In this document: positions 17,279-25,174 of the stretch, in pieces
Numbering within the stretch: the stretch's first letter is position 1
How the letters are laid out: every line of letters begins with the position of its first letter
From: an uncultured Steroidobacter sp.
GTDB taxonomy: Bacteria > Pseudomonadota > Gammaproteobacteria > Steroidobacterales > Steroidobacteraceae
Reading direction: 5' to 3'
NCBI GenBank assembly: GCA_937864115.1
Contig: CALMII010000003.1
Span: 1-64,000, forward strand
Length of the DNA stretch: 64,000 nt
Made by a program: the position numbers and the translations under genes
Notes under the pieces: generated by a model
Databases searched by the model: none
What the model was told of the DNA's origin: nothing
Seen by the model: the letters and a program-made list of their open reading frames with translations, nothing else

Positions 17279-18582
17279 ACTCCATCGCCGACGTTCGCGC
17301 GCAGCTCGACTCGGCACCGATGAGTCGCGCGCAGATCGTCGCGGTCGCACTCACGTTCGTGCTGTCGGCGCTCGATGGCTATGACGTGCTCTCGGTCACC
17401 TTCGCTGCGCCGGCCATCACGGCGGCCTGGGGCATCGGCAAGGCGGCGCTCGGCGTGGTGCTCTCCGCGGGACTCATCGGCATGGCGCTGGGCGCGATCG
17501 TGCTGGCGCCGCTCGCCGATCTGTACGGACGCAAGACACTCGTGCTCGTCAGCCTCGCCCTGATGGCGCCCGGCATGGCGCTGTGTGCGAACGCGCACTC
17601 CATCGGCGAACTCGCACTGTGGCGCGTCGTGACGGGGCTCGGCATCGGCTGCTGCGTCGCCGTCATCAATCCGATCGCAGCGGAGTTTGCCAATGCGCGG
17701 CGGCGTGCGTTCACGGTGGCGATCATGGCGATCGGCTATCCCGTCGGCGGCGTTGCCGGCGGACTGATCGCCGCCGTGCTCATGCATCACTACGGCTGGC
17801 CCGCCGTGTTCATGGCCGGTGCGATGGCCGCGGCCGTGCTGCTGCCGATCGTCGCGCTGTTCCTGCCCGAGTCGCCCGGCTGGCTGCTCAGTCGCCGCGA
17901 TGCCGGTGCGCTCGCGCGCGTCAATGCGGTGTTGCAGCGGCTCGGGCACGGTCCGCTGGCAATGCTTCCGCCGCACACGACGCAGGCGCGTCGCGGCTAC
18001 GCACTGCTGTTCGCCGCGGATCGCCTCGGCACGACGGCCTGGATCACCAGCGTCAACGTGCTGTTCGTGCTCACGGTCTACTACGTGCTGAGCTGGCTGC
18101 CGCAGATGGTCGCGGACGCGGGTTTCGCTGCTTCTTCGGCGAGTGTCGTCGCGGCGGTCGCCAACCTGGCCGGCGTCGCGAGCGGCCTGGCACTCGGCTG
18201 GCTCGCGCAGCGCGGCGGCCTGCGCTGGCTCACTGCCGGTTCCATCGCCGGACTCGGCATCGCGGCCATCCTGTTCGGCCTGACGCCGGCGTCGCTGCCG
18301 CTGCTGATGCTCTCCGGCGGCATCTGCGGTTTCTTTCTGTTCGGCGGCGCGACCGGCCTGTACGCCACGCTCGCCACCACGTTCGGCGATGCGGACCGTG
18401 CGTCCGGCACGGGCTTCGTCAGCGGTATCGGCCGCGTGAGCAGCGCCATCGCGCCGCTGATCGCCGGCTGGCTGTTCGCAACCGGCTTCGATCGCGCGCA
18501 GGTATCGACGGCCTTCGGCGCGTGCTCGCTGGCGGCAGGCGCGCTGCTGTATTTCGGCTGGCAGAGGTTCCGCTCGCCATGA
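17275..18582 (+). CDS. MFS transporter, aromatic acid:H+ symporter (AAHS) type
   Basis: A 435-residue major facilitator with 12 predicted membrane segments. The hallmark D-G-Y-D in LSALDGYDVLSV (segment 1) is the AAHS signature that binds carboxylate substrates in PcaK/BenK-like carriers, and the loop 2-3 motif is DLYGRKT. It probably carries an aromatic acid across the inner membrane. Translation starts at a GTG inside GTGA, overlapping the FAD hydroxylase stop; no other start fits the first membrane helix. It overlaps the downstream Rieske gene by ATGA. Confidence 0.92.
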   Translation: MNSIADVRAQLDSAPMSRAQIVAVALTFVLSALDGYDVLSVTFAAPAITAAWGIGKAALGVVLSAGLIGMALGAIVLAPLADLYGRKTLVLVSLALMAPGMALCANAHSIGELALWRVVTGLGIGCCVAVINPIAAEFANARRRAFTVAIMAIGYPVGGVAGGLIAAVLMHHYGWPAVFMAGAMAAAVLLPIVALFLPESPGWLLSRRDAGALARVNAVLQRLGHGPLAMLPPHTTQARRGYALLFAADRLGTTAWITSVNVLFVLTVYYVLSWLPQMVADAGFAASSASVVAAVANLAGVASGLALGWLAQRGGLRWLTAGSIAGLGIAAILFGLTPASLPLLMLSGGICGFFLFGGATGLYATLATTFGDADRASGTGFVSGIGRVSSAIAPLIAGWLFATGFDRAQVSTAFGACSLAAGALLYFGWQRFRSP

Positions 18583-19616
18583 ACTATCTGCGCAATGTCT
18601 GGTACATGGCCGCCTGGTCGGAAGAACTGCGCATCGGCCAGCCGCTCGCCCGCACGCTGCTCGACGAACCCGTCGTGCTGTGGCGCGACGATCAGGGCAC
18701 GCCGCACGCCCTCTTCGACCGCTGTCCTCATCGTTTCGCGCCGCTCAGTCTCGGTCACTTCGAGGGCGACACCGTCACGTGCCGCTATCACGGCCTGCGG
18801 TTCGGCAGCAGCGGCGCCTGCGTCGGCAATCCGCATGGACCGATTGCGCGTGCGTTGTCGGTGCGCAGTTATCCGATGGCGGAAGCGCATCGCGCGCTGT
18901 GGATCTGGATGGGCGATCCCGCGCAGGCCGACCCGGCCCGCATCCGCGACCTGTCCTTCCTCGCGAGTGCGCCGGACACCGCCTTCAACAGCGGTTACCT
19001 CCACGGCGCGGGCCACTACCAGCTCTTCGTCGACAACATCCTCGACCTGTCGCACACCGACTATCTGCATCCGACGACGCTCGGCGGCGGCTCGATCACG
19101 CGCACGCCCGGCACGGTGGAGCAGCGGCCGGACGGCATCATCGCCATGCACTGGCATCCGAAGAACGAAGTGCCGATCCCGCTCCTCGCGCCGCGCCTGC
19201 CGCCCGGCGTCGATCGCGTCGACAGCTGGACCGAAGTCGAATGGAGCGCACCGGGCGTCATGAAGCTGGTGAACGGCGCCGTGCCGGCCGGCACGCCGCG
19301 AAGCAATGGCGGCAACTCCATCAACGTACACATCATGACGCCGGAAACGGCGAGCACGACGCACTACTTCTTCGCCTCGACCCGCGACTTCCTGCTCGAC
19401 GACGCCGAGTACAACGAACAGACGCGCCGCATGCGCGCGCACATCTTCAGCACCGAGGACGAGCCGATGATCGCCGCCCAGCAGTCGCGCATCGGCGCGG
19501 CGGATTTCTGGTCGCTGGCCCCGGCCCTGCTGAAGATCGACAAGGGCGCCGTCATGGTGCGCCGGCGCATGGACGAACTGATCGCCGCCGAAGCCCGCGA
19601 GACCGCCCGGCCGTGA
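18579..19616 (+). CDS. Rieske non-heme iron aromatic oxygenase, VanA-like alpha subunit
   Basis: A 345-residue paralogue of the Rieske oxygenase at 1908-2942. Rieske ligands are in CPHRFAP and CRYHGLRF; the mononuclear iron motif is DNILDLSHTDYLH. The expected reaction is O-demethylation or monohydroxylation of an aromatic acid or a side chain. It closes the FAH operon, its start overlapping the transporter stop by 4 bases. As in the other copy, no reductase gene is present, so the electron donor is unresolved; the ferredoxin at 8230-8544 is the only candidate donor in the window. Confidence 0.92.
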   Translation: MNYLRNVWYMAAWSEELRIGQPLARTLLDEPVVLWRDDQGTPHALFDRCPHRFAPLSLGHFEGDTVTCRYHGLRFGSSGACVGNPHGPIARALSVRSYPMAEAHRALWIWMGDPAQADPARIRDLSFLASAPDTAFNSGYLHGAGHYQLFVDNILDLSHTDYLHPTTLGGGSITRTPGTVEQRPDGIIAMHWHPKNEVPIPLLAPRLPPGVDRVDSWTEVEWSAPGVMKLVNGAVPAGTPRSNGGNSINVHIMTPETASTTHYFFASTRDFLLDDAEYNEQTRRMRAHIFSTEDEPMIAAQQSRIGAADFWSLAPALLKIDKGAVMVRRRMDELIAAEARETARP

Positions 19617-19642
19617 GCGGCGTCGACAGTGCTAGACTGCGG

Positions 19643-19661
19643 AAAATATTCAATTTGTCGT
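19643..19661. promoter_or_regulatory. Candidate operator upstream of gntR
   Basis: AAAATATTCAATTTGTCG lies 27-45 bases before the gntR start, in the short gap after the Rieske gene. It shares the layout AAAATAT-N(2-4)-TTTGTCG with the site before the FAH operon at 13753-13770. A GntR/FCD regulator binding both its own promoter and its operon promoter would explain the match. The similarity is seen; the function is inferred. Confidence 0.45.
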
Positions 19662-19687
19662 TCCCTCGAGGAAAGACCTGAAACTCT

Positions 19688-20467
19688 ATGTCCATGCCAG
19701 AAGCAGAGAACGGAGACGCCGCACCGCGCAGCCAGGCCACGCTGGCCTATCGCGCCATCCGCAGCGACATCCTTTCGGGACGCCATGCGCCGGACAAGAA
19801 ACTGAAGATCCAGGATCTCGCCGACGAACTGAAGGTGAGTCCCGGCGCGATCCGCGAAGCCCTGTCGCGCCTGGTGTCCGCCCAGCTCGTGGTCTCACAG
19901 GACCAGCGCGGGTTTGCCGTCGCGCCGCTGTCGATCGCCGATCTCGAAGACCTGACGGACGTGCGCTGCGAGATCGAAGCCATCGCCCTGCGCCGCTCGG
20001 TCGAACTCGGCAATGTCGAATGGGAAGCCGGCCTGCTCGCCGCGGCGCATCGCCTGCGCGCGACGCCGGGAAGGCTCGGCGGCAGGAAGGGTTCGATCAA
20101 TCCCGAATGGCTGACGGCGCATGCCGCTTTTCACGCGGCCCTCGTCGCCGCCTGCGGCAGCGCCCGCCTGCGCGCCCTGCATGCCCATCTCTATGAACAG
20201 TCGGAGCGCTATCGCGTGCTCTCGGGCAAGGTCGAGTCGAACCGCGACATCGACACGGAACACGGGGAGATCGTCGCACTGGCGCTGGCGCGCGACGCGA
20301 AAGGACTGGTCGAGGCCATGGTCCATCATCTGCGCACAACCACCGACCTGATCGTCGCCTCCCGTCAGCCGCCCAAGCGCCCGGCGAAGTCCCGCACTCC
20401 GGCTGCCCGCACGCGGGTCAGTCGCCCCCGGCGCAGCGAACGCGCGACGGAAGACGCCGACGCCTGA
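19688..20467 (+). CDS. GntR-family transcriptional regulator, FadR/FCD subfamily
   Basis: A 259-residue regulator. The winged HTH lies at about residues 15-80 (TLAYRAIRSDILSGRHAP ... VSPGAIREALSRLVSAQLV), followed by an all-helical FCD effector domain (DLTDVRCEIEAIALRRSVE ... WLTAHAAFHAALVAAC ... EHGEIVALALARD) with the His/Asp residues that usually bind a metal and a carboxylate effector. The last about 30 residues are basic and probably disordered. It follows the FAH operon after 71 bases with its own A+T-rich promoter region, and is the likely repressor of that operon. A second ATG two codons on is equally possible as start. Confidence 0.93.
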   Translation: MSMPEAENGDAAPRSQATLAYRAIRSDILSGRHAPDKKLKIQDLADELKVSPGAIREALSRLVSAQLVVSQDQRGFAVAPLSIADLEDLTDVRCEIEAIALRRSVELGNVEWEAGLLAAAHRLRATPGRLGGRKGSINPEWLTAHAAFHAALVAACGSARLRALHAHLYEQSERYRVLSGKVESNRDIDTEHGEIVALALARDAKGLVEAMVHHLRTTTDLIVASRQPPKRPAKSRTPAARTRVSRPRRSERATEDADA

Positions 20468-20584
20468 TCGCGCGGCAGCAAACGCCGTGATCGCTGCGCA
20501 CGCGCAGCAAATCCTGCGAACGGAACTTTCGCGGATGCGGCGTATTGATCCAGACATGACTCGCGCGTGCACAGGGAGAATCAG

Positions 20585-21076
20585 ATGAGTCCGGTCGCTG
20601 CTGATTCGTCGCACGTACTCCGGCACATACTCCGGGGCAGAAGGATCCTGCTGGTCGAAGACGACGATCAACTCTATCGAGCGCTGCGGGAATGTCTGGT
20701 GGATGCGGGCGCCGAAGTACTGGGGGCGCTCGCATTCATGCCCCGGGGTACGGGCCTGGTGCCGCTGACCTACGTCGACGTCGCCATCATCGATGCATCA
20801 CACGCGGGAACCGGGATTGTGCTGGCGCGCGAACTGCAGCAGCGCGGCATTGCCTGCGTGCTCCTGGCGGCCGCGGCCCTGCCGGCGATCGAGACGCATG
20901 GCTGCTGCCATCTCTCCAAGCCGTTCACCGAAGCGCAGTTGCTGGACAGCGTCTCCGCCCTGATTCGCTGCAGCGAATCCTCCGGATTGCGCGGCGATGG
21001 ATTCGGCCGCCTGCACGGCGTGCGCAGTCGCGCCGATCAGCCGTCGTTTGCGGAAGGCGCCGACAGGGTGAAATAG
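20585..21076 (+). CDS. Single-domain response-regulator receiver protein
   Basis: A 163-residue protein with one receiver domain and no output domain. Acidic pocket residues are in LLVEDDDQL, the phospho-acceptor is Asp70 (AIIDASHAG) and the conserved Lys is in LSKPF. The usual Thr/Ser after beta-4 appears to be Ala (VLLAAAALP), so signalling may be weakened. The ATG at 20585 is preferred over a GTG six codons upstream because AGGGAGA sits before it. The gene ends inside the 3' end of the opposite-strand receiver-kinase gene (40-base tail-to-tail overlap), suggesting partnership with that kinase system as a phosphate shuttle or sink. Confidence 0.8.
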   Translation: MSPVAADSSHVLRHILRGRRILLVEDDDQLYRALRECLVDAGAEVLGALAFMPRGTGLVPLTYVDVAIIDASHAGTGIVLARELQQRGIACVLLAAAALPAIETHGCCHLSKPFTEAQLLDSVSALIRCSESSGLRGDGFGRLHGVRSRADQPSFAEGADRVK

Positions 21077-22179
21077 AACGTCGCTCCCCTGCCGATCGCA
21101 CTGTCGGCCCAGATCCGTCCTCCATGCCGCTGCACGATGCGCTGGGCCAGCGACAGGCCGATGCCGGTGCCTTCAAACTCGCTGTCGTTGTGCAGACGCT
21201 GGAACACGCCGAAGAGCTTGGCGGCGTAGCGCATGTCGAAACCGGCGCCGTTGTCGCGCACGACGTACACGATCTCCCCTCCCTCGAGGTGCGAGCCGAC
21301 CTCCACGACCGCCGGCTTCGCATGACGCGTGAACTTGAAAGCATTCGCCAGCAGATTGACGAACACCTGGCGCAGGAGCACGGCATCGCCCACCGTGTCG
21401 GGAAGACTGCCGACGCGCACCTGCACGGCCCGCGAGTCGTCCTCCTTGCGCAGTTCCTCGAGGATTTCCGCGACCATCCTGTCGATCCGCACGGCTTCAT
21501 GACTGATCACCTGCCGGCCCAGGTGCGAGAAATGCAGCAGGTGCTCGATCAGCTCGCCCATGCGATGCGCATTGTCGGTCACCTTGCACAGCAGGCGCTG
21601 CGCGCCCTCGGGAATCTGCTGCGAATAATCCTGCACCAGGATGCTCGAATAGCTGCTGATGGCCCGCAGCGGCGCGCGCAGGTCGTGCGAAACGGAATAG
21701 GAAAAACTTTCGAGTTCCTTGTTCGCCTGTTCCAGCTCCGCGACATGCTCGCGCAGCCTCGCCTGCAGCGCCGCGATCTCCACGCGCATCTTCCGCACGC
21801 TCAGCGCACGCGCCAGTACCGGCAGGATGACGCTCAGGCGGAACGGCTTGAGCACATAGTCGAGCGCACCGGCCTGCATCGCCGCGATGGCCGTATCCAC
21901 CGCGCCATGACCGGTCATGACGATGCCCAGCAGGAACGGATCGATCGCCTGCGCTTCGCGCAGCAGCGCAATGCCGTCGATCTGCGGCATCACCAGATCG
22001 GCGAGCACGAGATCGAAACGTTCCTTGCGCAGATGCTGCAGCGCTTCGACGCCGGAGGTGAATCCGGCCGTCACGTAGCCGGCGTCTTCCAGCACGTCGC
22101 ACAGGGCGGTCATCTGCGCTGCTTCGTCGTCGACGATCAGCAGGCGCGCGATCGGGGTATCGATGGTCGTCTCGGTCAT
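21037..22179 (-). CDS. Receiver-histidine kinase hybrid (REC-HisKA-HATPase)
   Basis: A 380-residue soluble protein with an N-terminal receiver (Asp61 in VLADLVMPQ, Lys in VLKPF), a coiled-coil linker, a HisKA domain (phospho-His in SYSVSHDLRAPL) and an HATPase domain (N box NLLANAFKF, G1 DNGAGFD, G2 GTGIGLSLA). No membrane segment is present. The order receiver-then-kinase suggests it is driven by phosphate from an upstream kinase, most naturally the hybrid kinase encoded 10 bases upstream in the same operon. The phytochrome-like HisKA sequence (SHDLRAPLRAISSYS) is typical of bacterial phytochrome-type kinases, though no photosensory domain is present. Confidence 0.92.
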   Translation of the reverse strand: MTETTIDTPIARLLIVDDEAAQMTALCDVLEDAGYVTAGFTSGVEALQHLRKERFDLVLADLVMPQIDGIALLREAQAIDPFLLGIVMTGHGAVDTAIAAMQAGALDYVLKPFRLSVILPVLARALSVRKMRVEIAALQARLREHVAELEQANKELESFSYSVSHDLRAPLRAISSYSSILVQDYSQQIPEGAQRLLCKVTDNAHRMGELIEHLLHFSHLGRQVISHEAVRIDRMVAEILEELRKEDDSRAVQVRVGSLPDTVGDAVLLRQVFVNLLANAFKFTRHAKPAVVEVGSHLEGGEIVYVVRDNGAGFDMRYAAKLFGVFQRLHNDSEFEGTGIGLSLAQRIVQRHGGRIWADSAIGRGATFYFTLSAPSANDG

Positions 22180-22189
22180 GGTTTCCGGC

Positions 22190-24568
22190 CTATGCGGGCA
22201 GCGTCAGTTCGGCGAGGGCACTGCGCAGTTCGCGCAGCCGCGGCGGTTTTTTCAGGACGCGGTCCACGCAGGGTGGAATGTCCCGGTCGTCCAGCAGCCG
22301 CTGACCCCAGCCGGTGAGCAGCAGCACCGGAGTCGCAGCCGACAGCGCCTTCACGTCGGCTGCCACCTGTCGGCCATCGACATAGGGCATGCCCAGATCG
22401 GTGATGACTGCGCTGAACGGTTCCGGACCTGACAGCGCGGCCGCGAAAACATCGATGCCCTTGCGACCGCCGTCTGCGGCGACGACGGCATGACCGTCGC
22501 CTTCGAGGATTTCCCGCAGTGCATCGATGATCACGGGATCGTCGTCGATGATGAGCAGGCGCAGGCGGCGCCGCGCTGCGCTGTCGGCCGGCAGCCGCAC
22601 GACGGACTCCGGCTCACCCGCGCGGACCGCGAATTTCAGGCGCACCGTCGTTCCCCTGCCGACCGCACTCTCGATGTCCAGCTCCGCCGAATGTCGGCGC
22701 GCCATGCCATAGACCATCGCCAGTCCCAGGCCGCTGCCGCGCTCGCCCTTGGTGGTGAAGAAGGGTTCCATGCAGCGTCGGCGCGTGTCCTCATCCATGC
22801 CGACGCCCGTATCGCTCACTTCGAGGATGACCGCCTCGTCCGCGGGCAGTCCGGCATCCGCCTGCCGCGATACGACGCAAGTGCGGATACCGAGCGTGCC
22901 GCCCTCGGGCATGGCATCGACGGCATTGAAGATCAGGTTGGTCAATGCATCGCGGATCTCGCCTTCCGCGCCCATGATCGACGGCAGTGCCGCCGCCAGT
23001 TCGATCTGCGGCGCAATGACGATGCCGCGCTCCTGCAGCACGTCGCTCCAGCGCACGCGCGTCAGTTCGAGCACCTGCTGCGCCACGCGGTTCAGGTCCA
23101 CGCGCGCCAGTTCGAACTGTGCTTCGCGCGGGCGATAGAACTCGCGCATCCTGCCGACGGTCTGGGCAACGTCCTCGATGGCCTGCTGGATCGTCGTCAG
23201 ATGCCCTCGCCCGCGCTCGCTGAGGCCCGCTTCGCGTTCGAGCAACGACTCCGTGTACAGCGCGATCGGCGAGATGGCGTTGTTGATGTCGTGCGCCACG
23301 CCGCTCGCCATCTGTCCGAGCGCGCGCAGGCGCTCCTGCTGCATCACCGCCTTCTGGGTCTGTCGCAGTTCGTCGTACGCGAGCTGCAGGGCCGAATGCA
23401 GGTGCGCCTGATGCGAGGCGAGCCCGACATGTTCGCTGAGCTGTCGCAGGAACTCGCAGTCGCCGCTGCTGAATCCACGCGGCGCACGGCGAGCCGCCAC
23501 CAGCACGCCGAACACGCGGCTCTCGACCATCAGCGGCGCCGCGACCAGCGATCGCAGGCCGGCCTGCACCATGCCTTGCAGAAGTTCGAAGGACGCCTCG
23601 CCCAGGTCCGGCGCGTACACCAGTTCGCCGCGCACGCTGCGCGCGAAGCCGCTGGGCTCGATGACGATCTGTGTGCCTTCCGCCATCGCGAGTTGCCGCG
23701 CGAGCGGCGCACTGCGCGGCCCCGCGCTGCCCACCGTCAGGACTTCGCTCGCGCTGTCGTAGAGCAGCATGCAGCCGAAATCGATCGGCATGTCGTCTTC
23801 GAGATGCTGCAGCACCACGCGAAAGATGCTGGGCAGGTCCTGCCGGTCGCCGATCGCGCGCGTGATCCGGTTGTGCAGGTTCAGCCGGCCCAGCTGCGAT
23901 TCGATGCGCGCCAGCATGTCGTTGAACGTATCGGTGAGCCGGCCCAGTTCGTCGTCGCTCAGGCGCGCCGCACGCACCGAGTAGTCGCCACGGCCGGAAA
24001 CGGCACTGGCCGCGCCGACCAACGCGGCGATCGGCTCGGAAATCTGTCGCTGCAATGGTCGCGACAGCAGGTACGCGCCGAACAAGGCGACCAGCGCGAC
24101 GATGGCAGCGACGACGCCGAGCACGAGAAGCTGCCGGTACACCGGCGCCATGTCCGAAGTGAGAACCAGCGTGCCGAGCGTGCGGCCGCCCTGCACCACC
24201 GGATAGGCGGCAATCAGGTAACGACCTTCGAACGAATGTTCGCCGTCTTCCGGCACCCGCACCGGCAGCGGCGACGCGTCGGCCGGATAGACAGCAAACG
24301 GGCTGCCCGCCGGGTCGCGCAGCTCGGCGGCTACTACATTCGGATCGGCGCGCAGTGCGGCGAGTATCTCGCGGGCCGCCTCCGGATCCTGAAACGCCAG
24401 AGCTGCGCTGCTGTTGGCGGCGATCACGTTGCCGAGCGACGACTGGTGCGCGACCGTCGATTCGCGCAGCGTGATGAGCTGGGCTGCGACGAAGCCGACC
24501 AGGGTGAGCAGCAGGGCGAGTCCGCTCGTCAGCAGCGCTGCGCGCATGAGCCGGCGGCGCAGCGTCAT
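22190..24568 (-). CDS. Hybrid sensor histidine kinase with CHASE8-like periplasmic sensor, HAMP, GAF and C-terminal receiver
   Basis: 792 residues. Membrane segment 1 (about 10-32) is followed by a periplasmic domain whose sequence (SSLGNVIAANSSAALAFQD) is typical of CHASE8, the sensor of YfiN-type proteins. Then come membrane segment 2 (about 145-168), HAMP, a GAF-like domain (about 245-390), HisKA with His in ASGVAHDINNA, HATPase (NLIFNAVDAM, DTGVGMD, GSGLGLAMV) and a receiver (Asp in VITDLGMPY, Lys in VLKKPP). The gene overlaps the upstream YfiR-like gene by ATGA. YfiR proteins silence CHASE8 proteins in the periplasm, so the pair likely forms one sensory unit, here with phosphorelay output instead of c-di-GMP synthesis. 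Confidence 0.88.
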   Translation of the reverse strand: MTLRRRLMRAALLTSGLALLLTLVGFVAAQLITLRESTVAHQSSLGNVIAANSSAALAFQDPEAAREILAALRADPNVVAAELRDPAGSPFAVYPADASPLPVRVPEDGEHSFEGRYLIAAYPVVQGGRTLGTLVLTSDMAPVYRQLLVLGVVAAIVALVALFGAYLLSRPLQRQISEPIAALVGAASAVSGRGDYSVRAARLSDDELGRLTDTFNDMLARIESQLGRLNLHNRITRAIGDRQDLPSIFRVVLQHLEDDMPIDFGCMLLYDSASEVLTVGSAGPRSAPLARQLAMAEGTQIVIEPSGFARSVRGELVYAPDLGEASFELLQGMVQAGLRSLVAAPLMVESRVFGVLVAARRAPRGFSSGDCEFLRQLSEHVGLASHQAHLHSALQLAYDELRQTQKAVMQQERLRALGQMASGVAHDINNAISPIALYTESLLEREAGLSERGRGHLTTIQQAIEDVAQTVGRMREFYRPREAQFELARVDLNRVAQQVLELTRVRWSDVLQERGIVIAPQIELAAALPSIMGAEGEIRDALTNLIFNAVDAMPEGGTLGIRTCVVSRQADAGLPADEAVILEVSDTGVGMDEDTRRRCMEPFFTTKGERGSGLGLAMVYGMARRHSAELDIESAVGRGTTVRLKFAVRAGEPESVVRLPADSAARRRLRLLIIDDDPVIIDALREILEGDGHAVVAADGGRKGIDVFAAALSGPEPFSAVITDLGMPYVDGRQVAADVKALSAATPVLLLTGWGQRLLDDRDIPPCVDRVLKKPPRLRELRSALAELTLPA

Positions 24569-25152
24569 GGCGCAGGCTCCGGCCCCGCTGGCACCAGACT
24601 CGCGAGCGACAGCAGCTTCGAACTGATGGTCAGGTCGGCCGCACGGGCGGCGCGCGGATTGATACGCAGCCGCAACCTGTTGCGGGCGGTGACGAACTCG
24701 ATGACGCCGCCGCGCTCGGCAAACGCAGCGGAATCGGCCACGGTCAGAATCGAACGACCGCGCAATGCATCGAGGATCGGATCGAGCCGTTGCGGCGACG
24801 CCTGCGCGATGAACAGGATGTGGCAATCCGCGACCTGCTCGACGCGCTGCAGGCGCTTCACTGCGAACGGCCGTCCATCGACCTTCTCGCCGCGCACCGC
24901 ATCGTCCAGATACTGCTTGAACGGATCCTCGCCCAGCACGCACACCGTGAACGGCGCATCGTCCTGCGCGAAGGCCGTCGACGGCCATTCGACGAACTGG
25001 CTGAACTGAAACAGGAACACGGCCTTGAGCTGATACTCGGGCGCGGCGGCAAAGGCGCAGGACATCGCCCAGGCAGCGGCCGTGCCCGCCATCGCCAGCA
25101 CGATTCTGCGAACGCGCGGCCTGCGTCGCGCCTGCACATGCGCGGCCGGCAT
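24565..25152 (-). CDS. YfiR-family periplasmic protein (DUF4154)
   Basis: A 195-residue exported protein: basic N-terminus, hydrophobic signal segment (about 18-40, ending SCAFAA) and then the family opening EYQLKAVFLFQFSQFVEWP. Later family blocks are FTVCVLGEDPF, CHILFIA and ILTVADSAAFAERGGVIEF. In Pseudomonas, YfiR binds the periplasmic CHASE8 domain of the cyclase YfiN and holds it off until redox or envelope stress. Here the partner is a hybrid kinase with the same type of sensor, translationally coupled by ATGA. The start has a GGGAGGTG ribosome-binding site. The two-Cys redox pattern of YfiR is not clearly preserved, as few Cys are present. Confidence 0.87.
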   Translation of the reverse strand: MPAAHVQARRRPRVRRIVLAMAGTAAAWAMSCAFAAAPEYQLKAVFLFQFSQFVEWPSTAFAQDDAPFTVCVLGEDPFKQYLDDAVRGEKVDGRPFAVKRLQRVEQVADCHILFIAQASPQRLDPILDALRGRSILTVADSAAFAERGGVIEFVTARNRLRLRINPRAARAADLTISSKLLSLASLVPAGPEPAP

Positions 25153-25174
25153 CGTCACCTCCCGGACAGTCGCG

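Noticed and set aside
22490..25009. Long plus-strand open frame antisense to the hybrid kinase and YfiR-like genes
   Set aside because: Low-complexity Arg-rich translation with no motifs; the minus strand carries a complete kinase with overlapping start/stop coupling.
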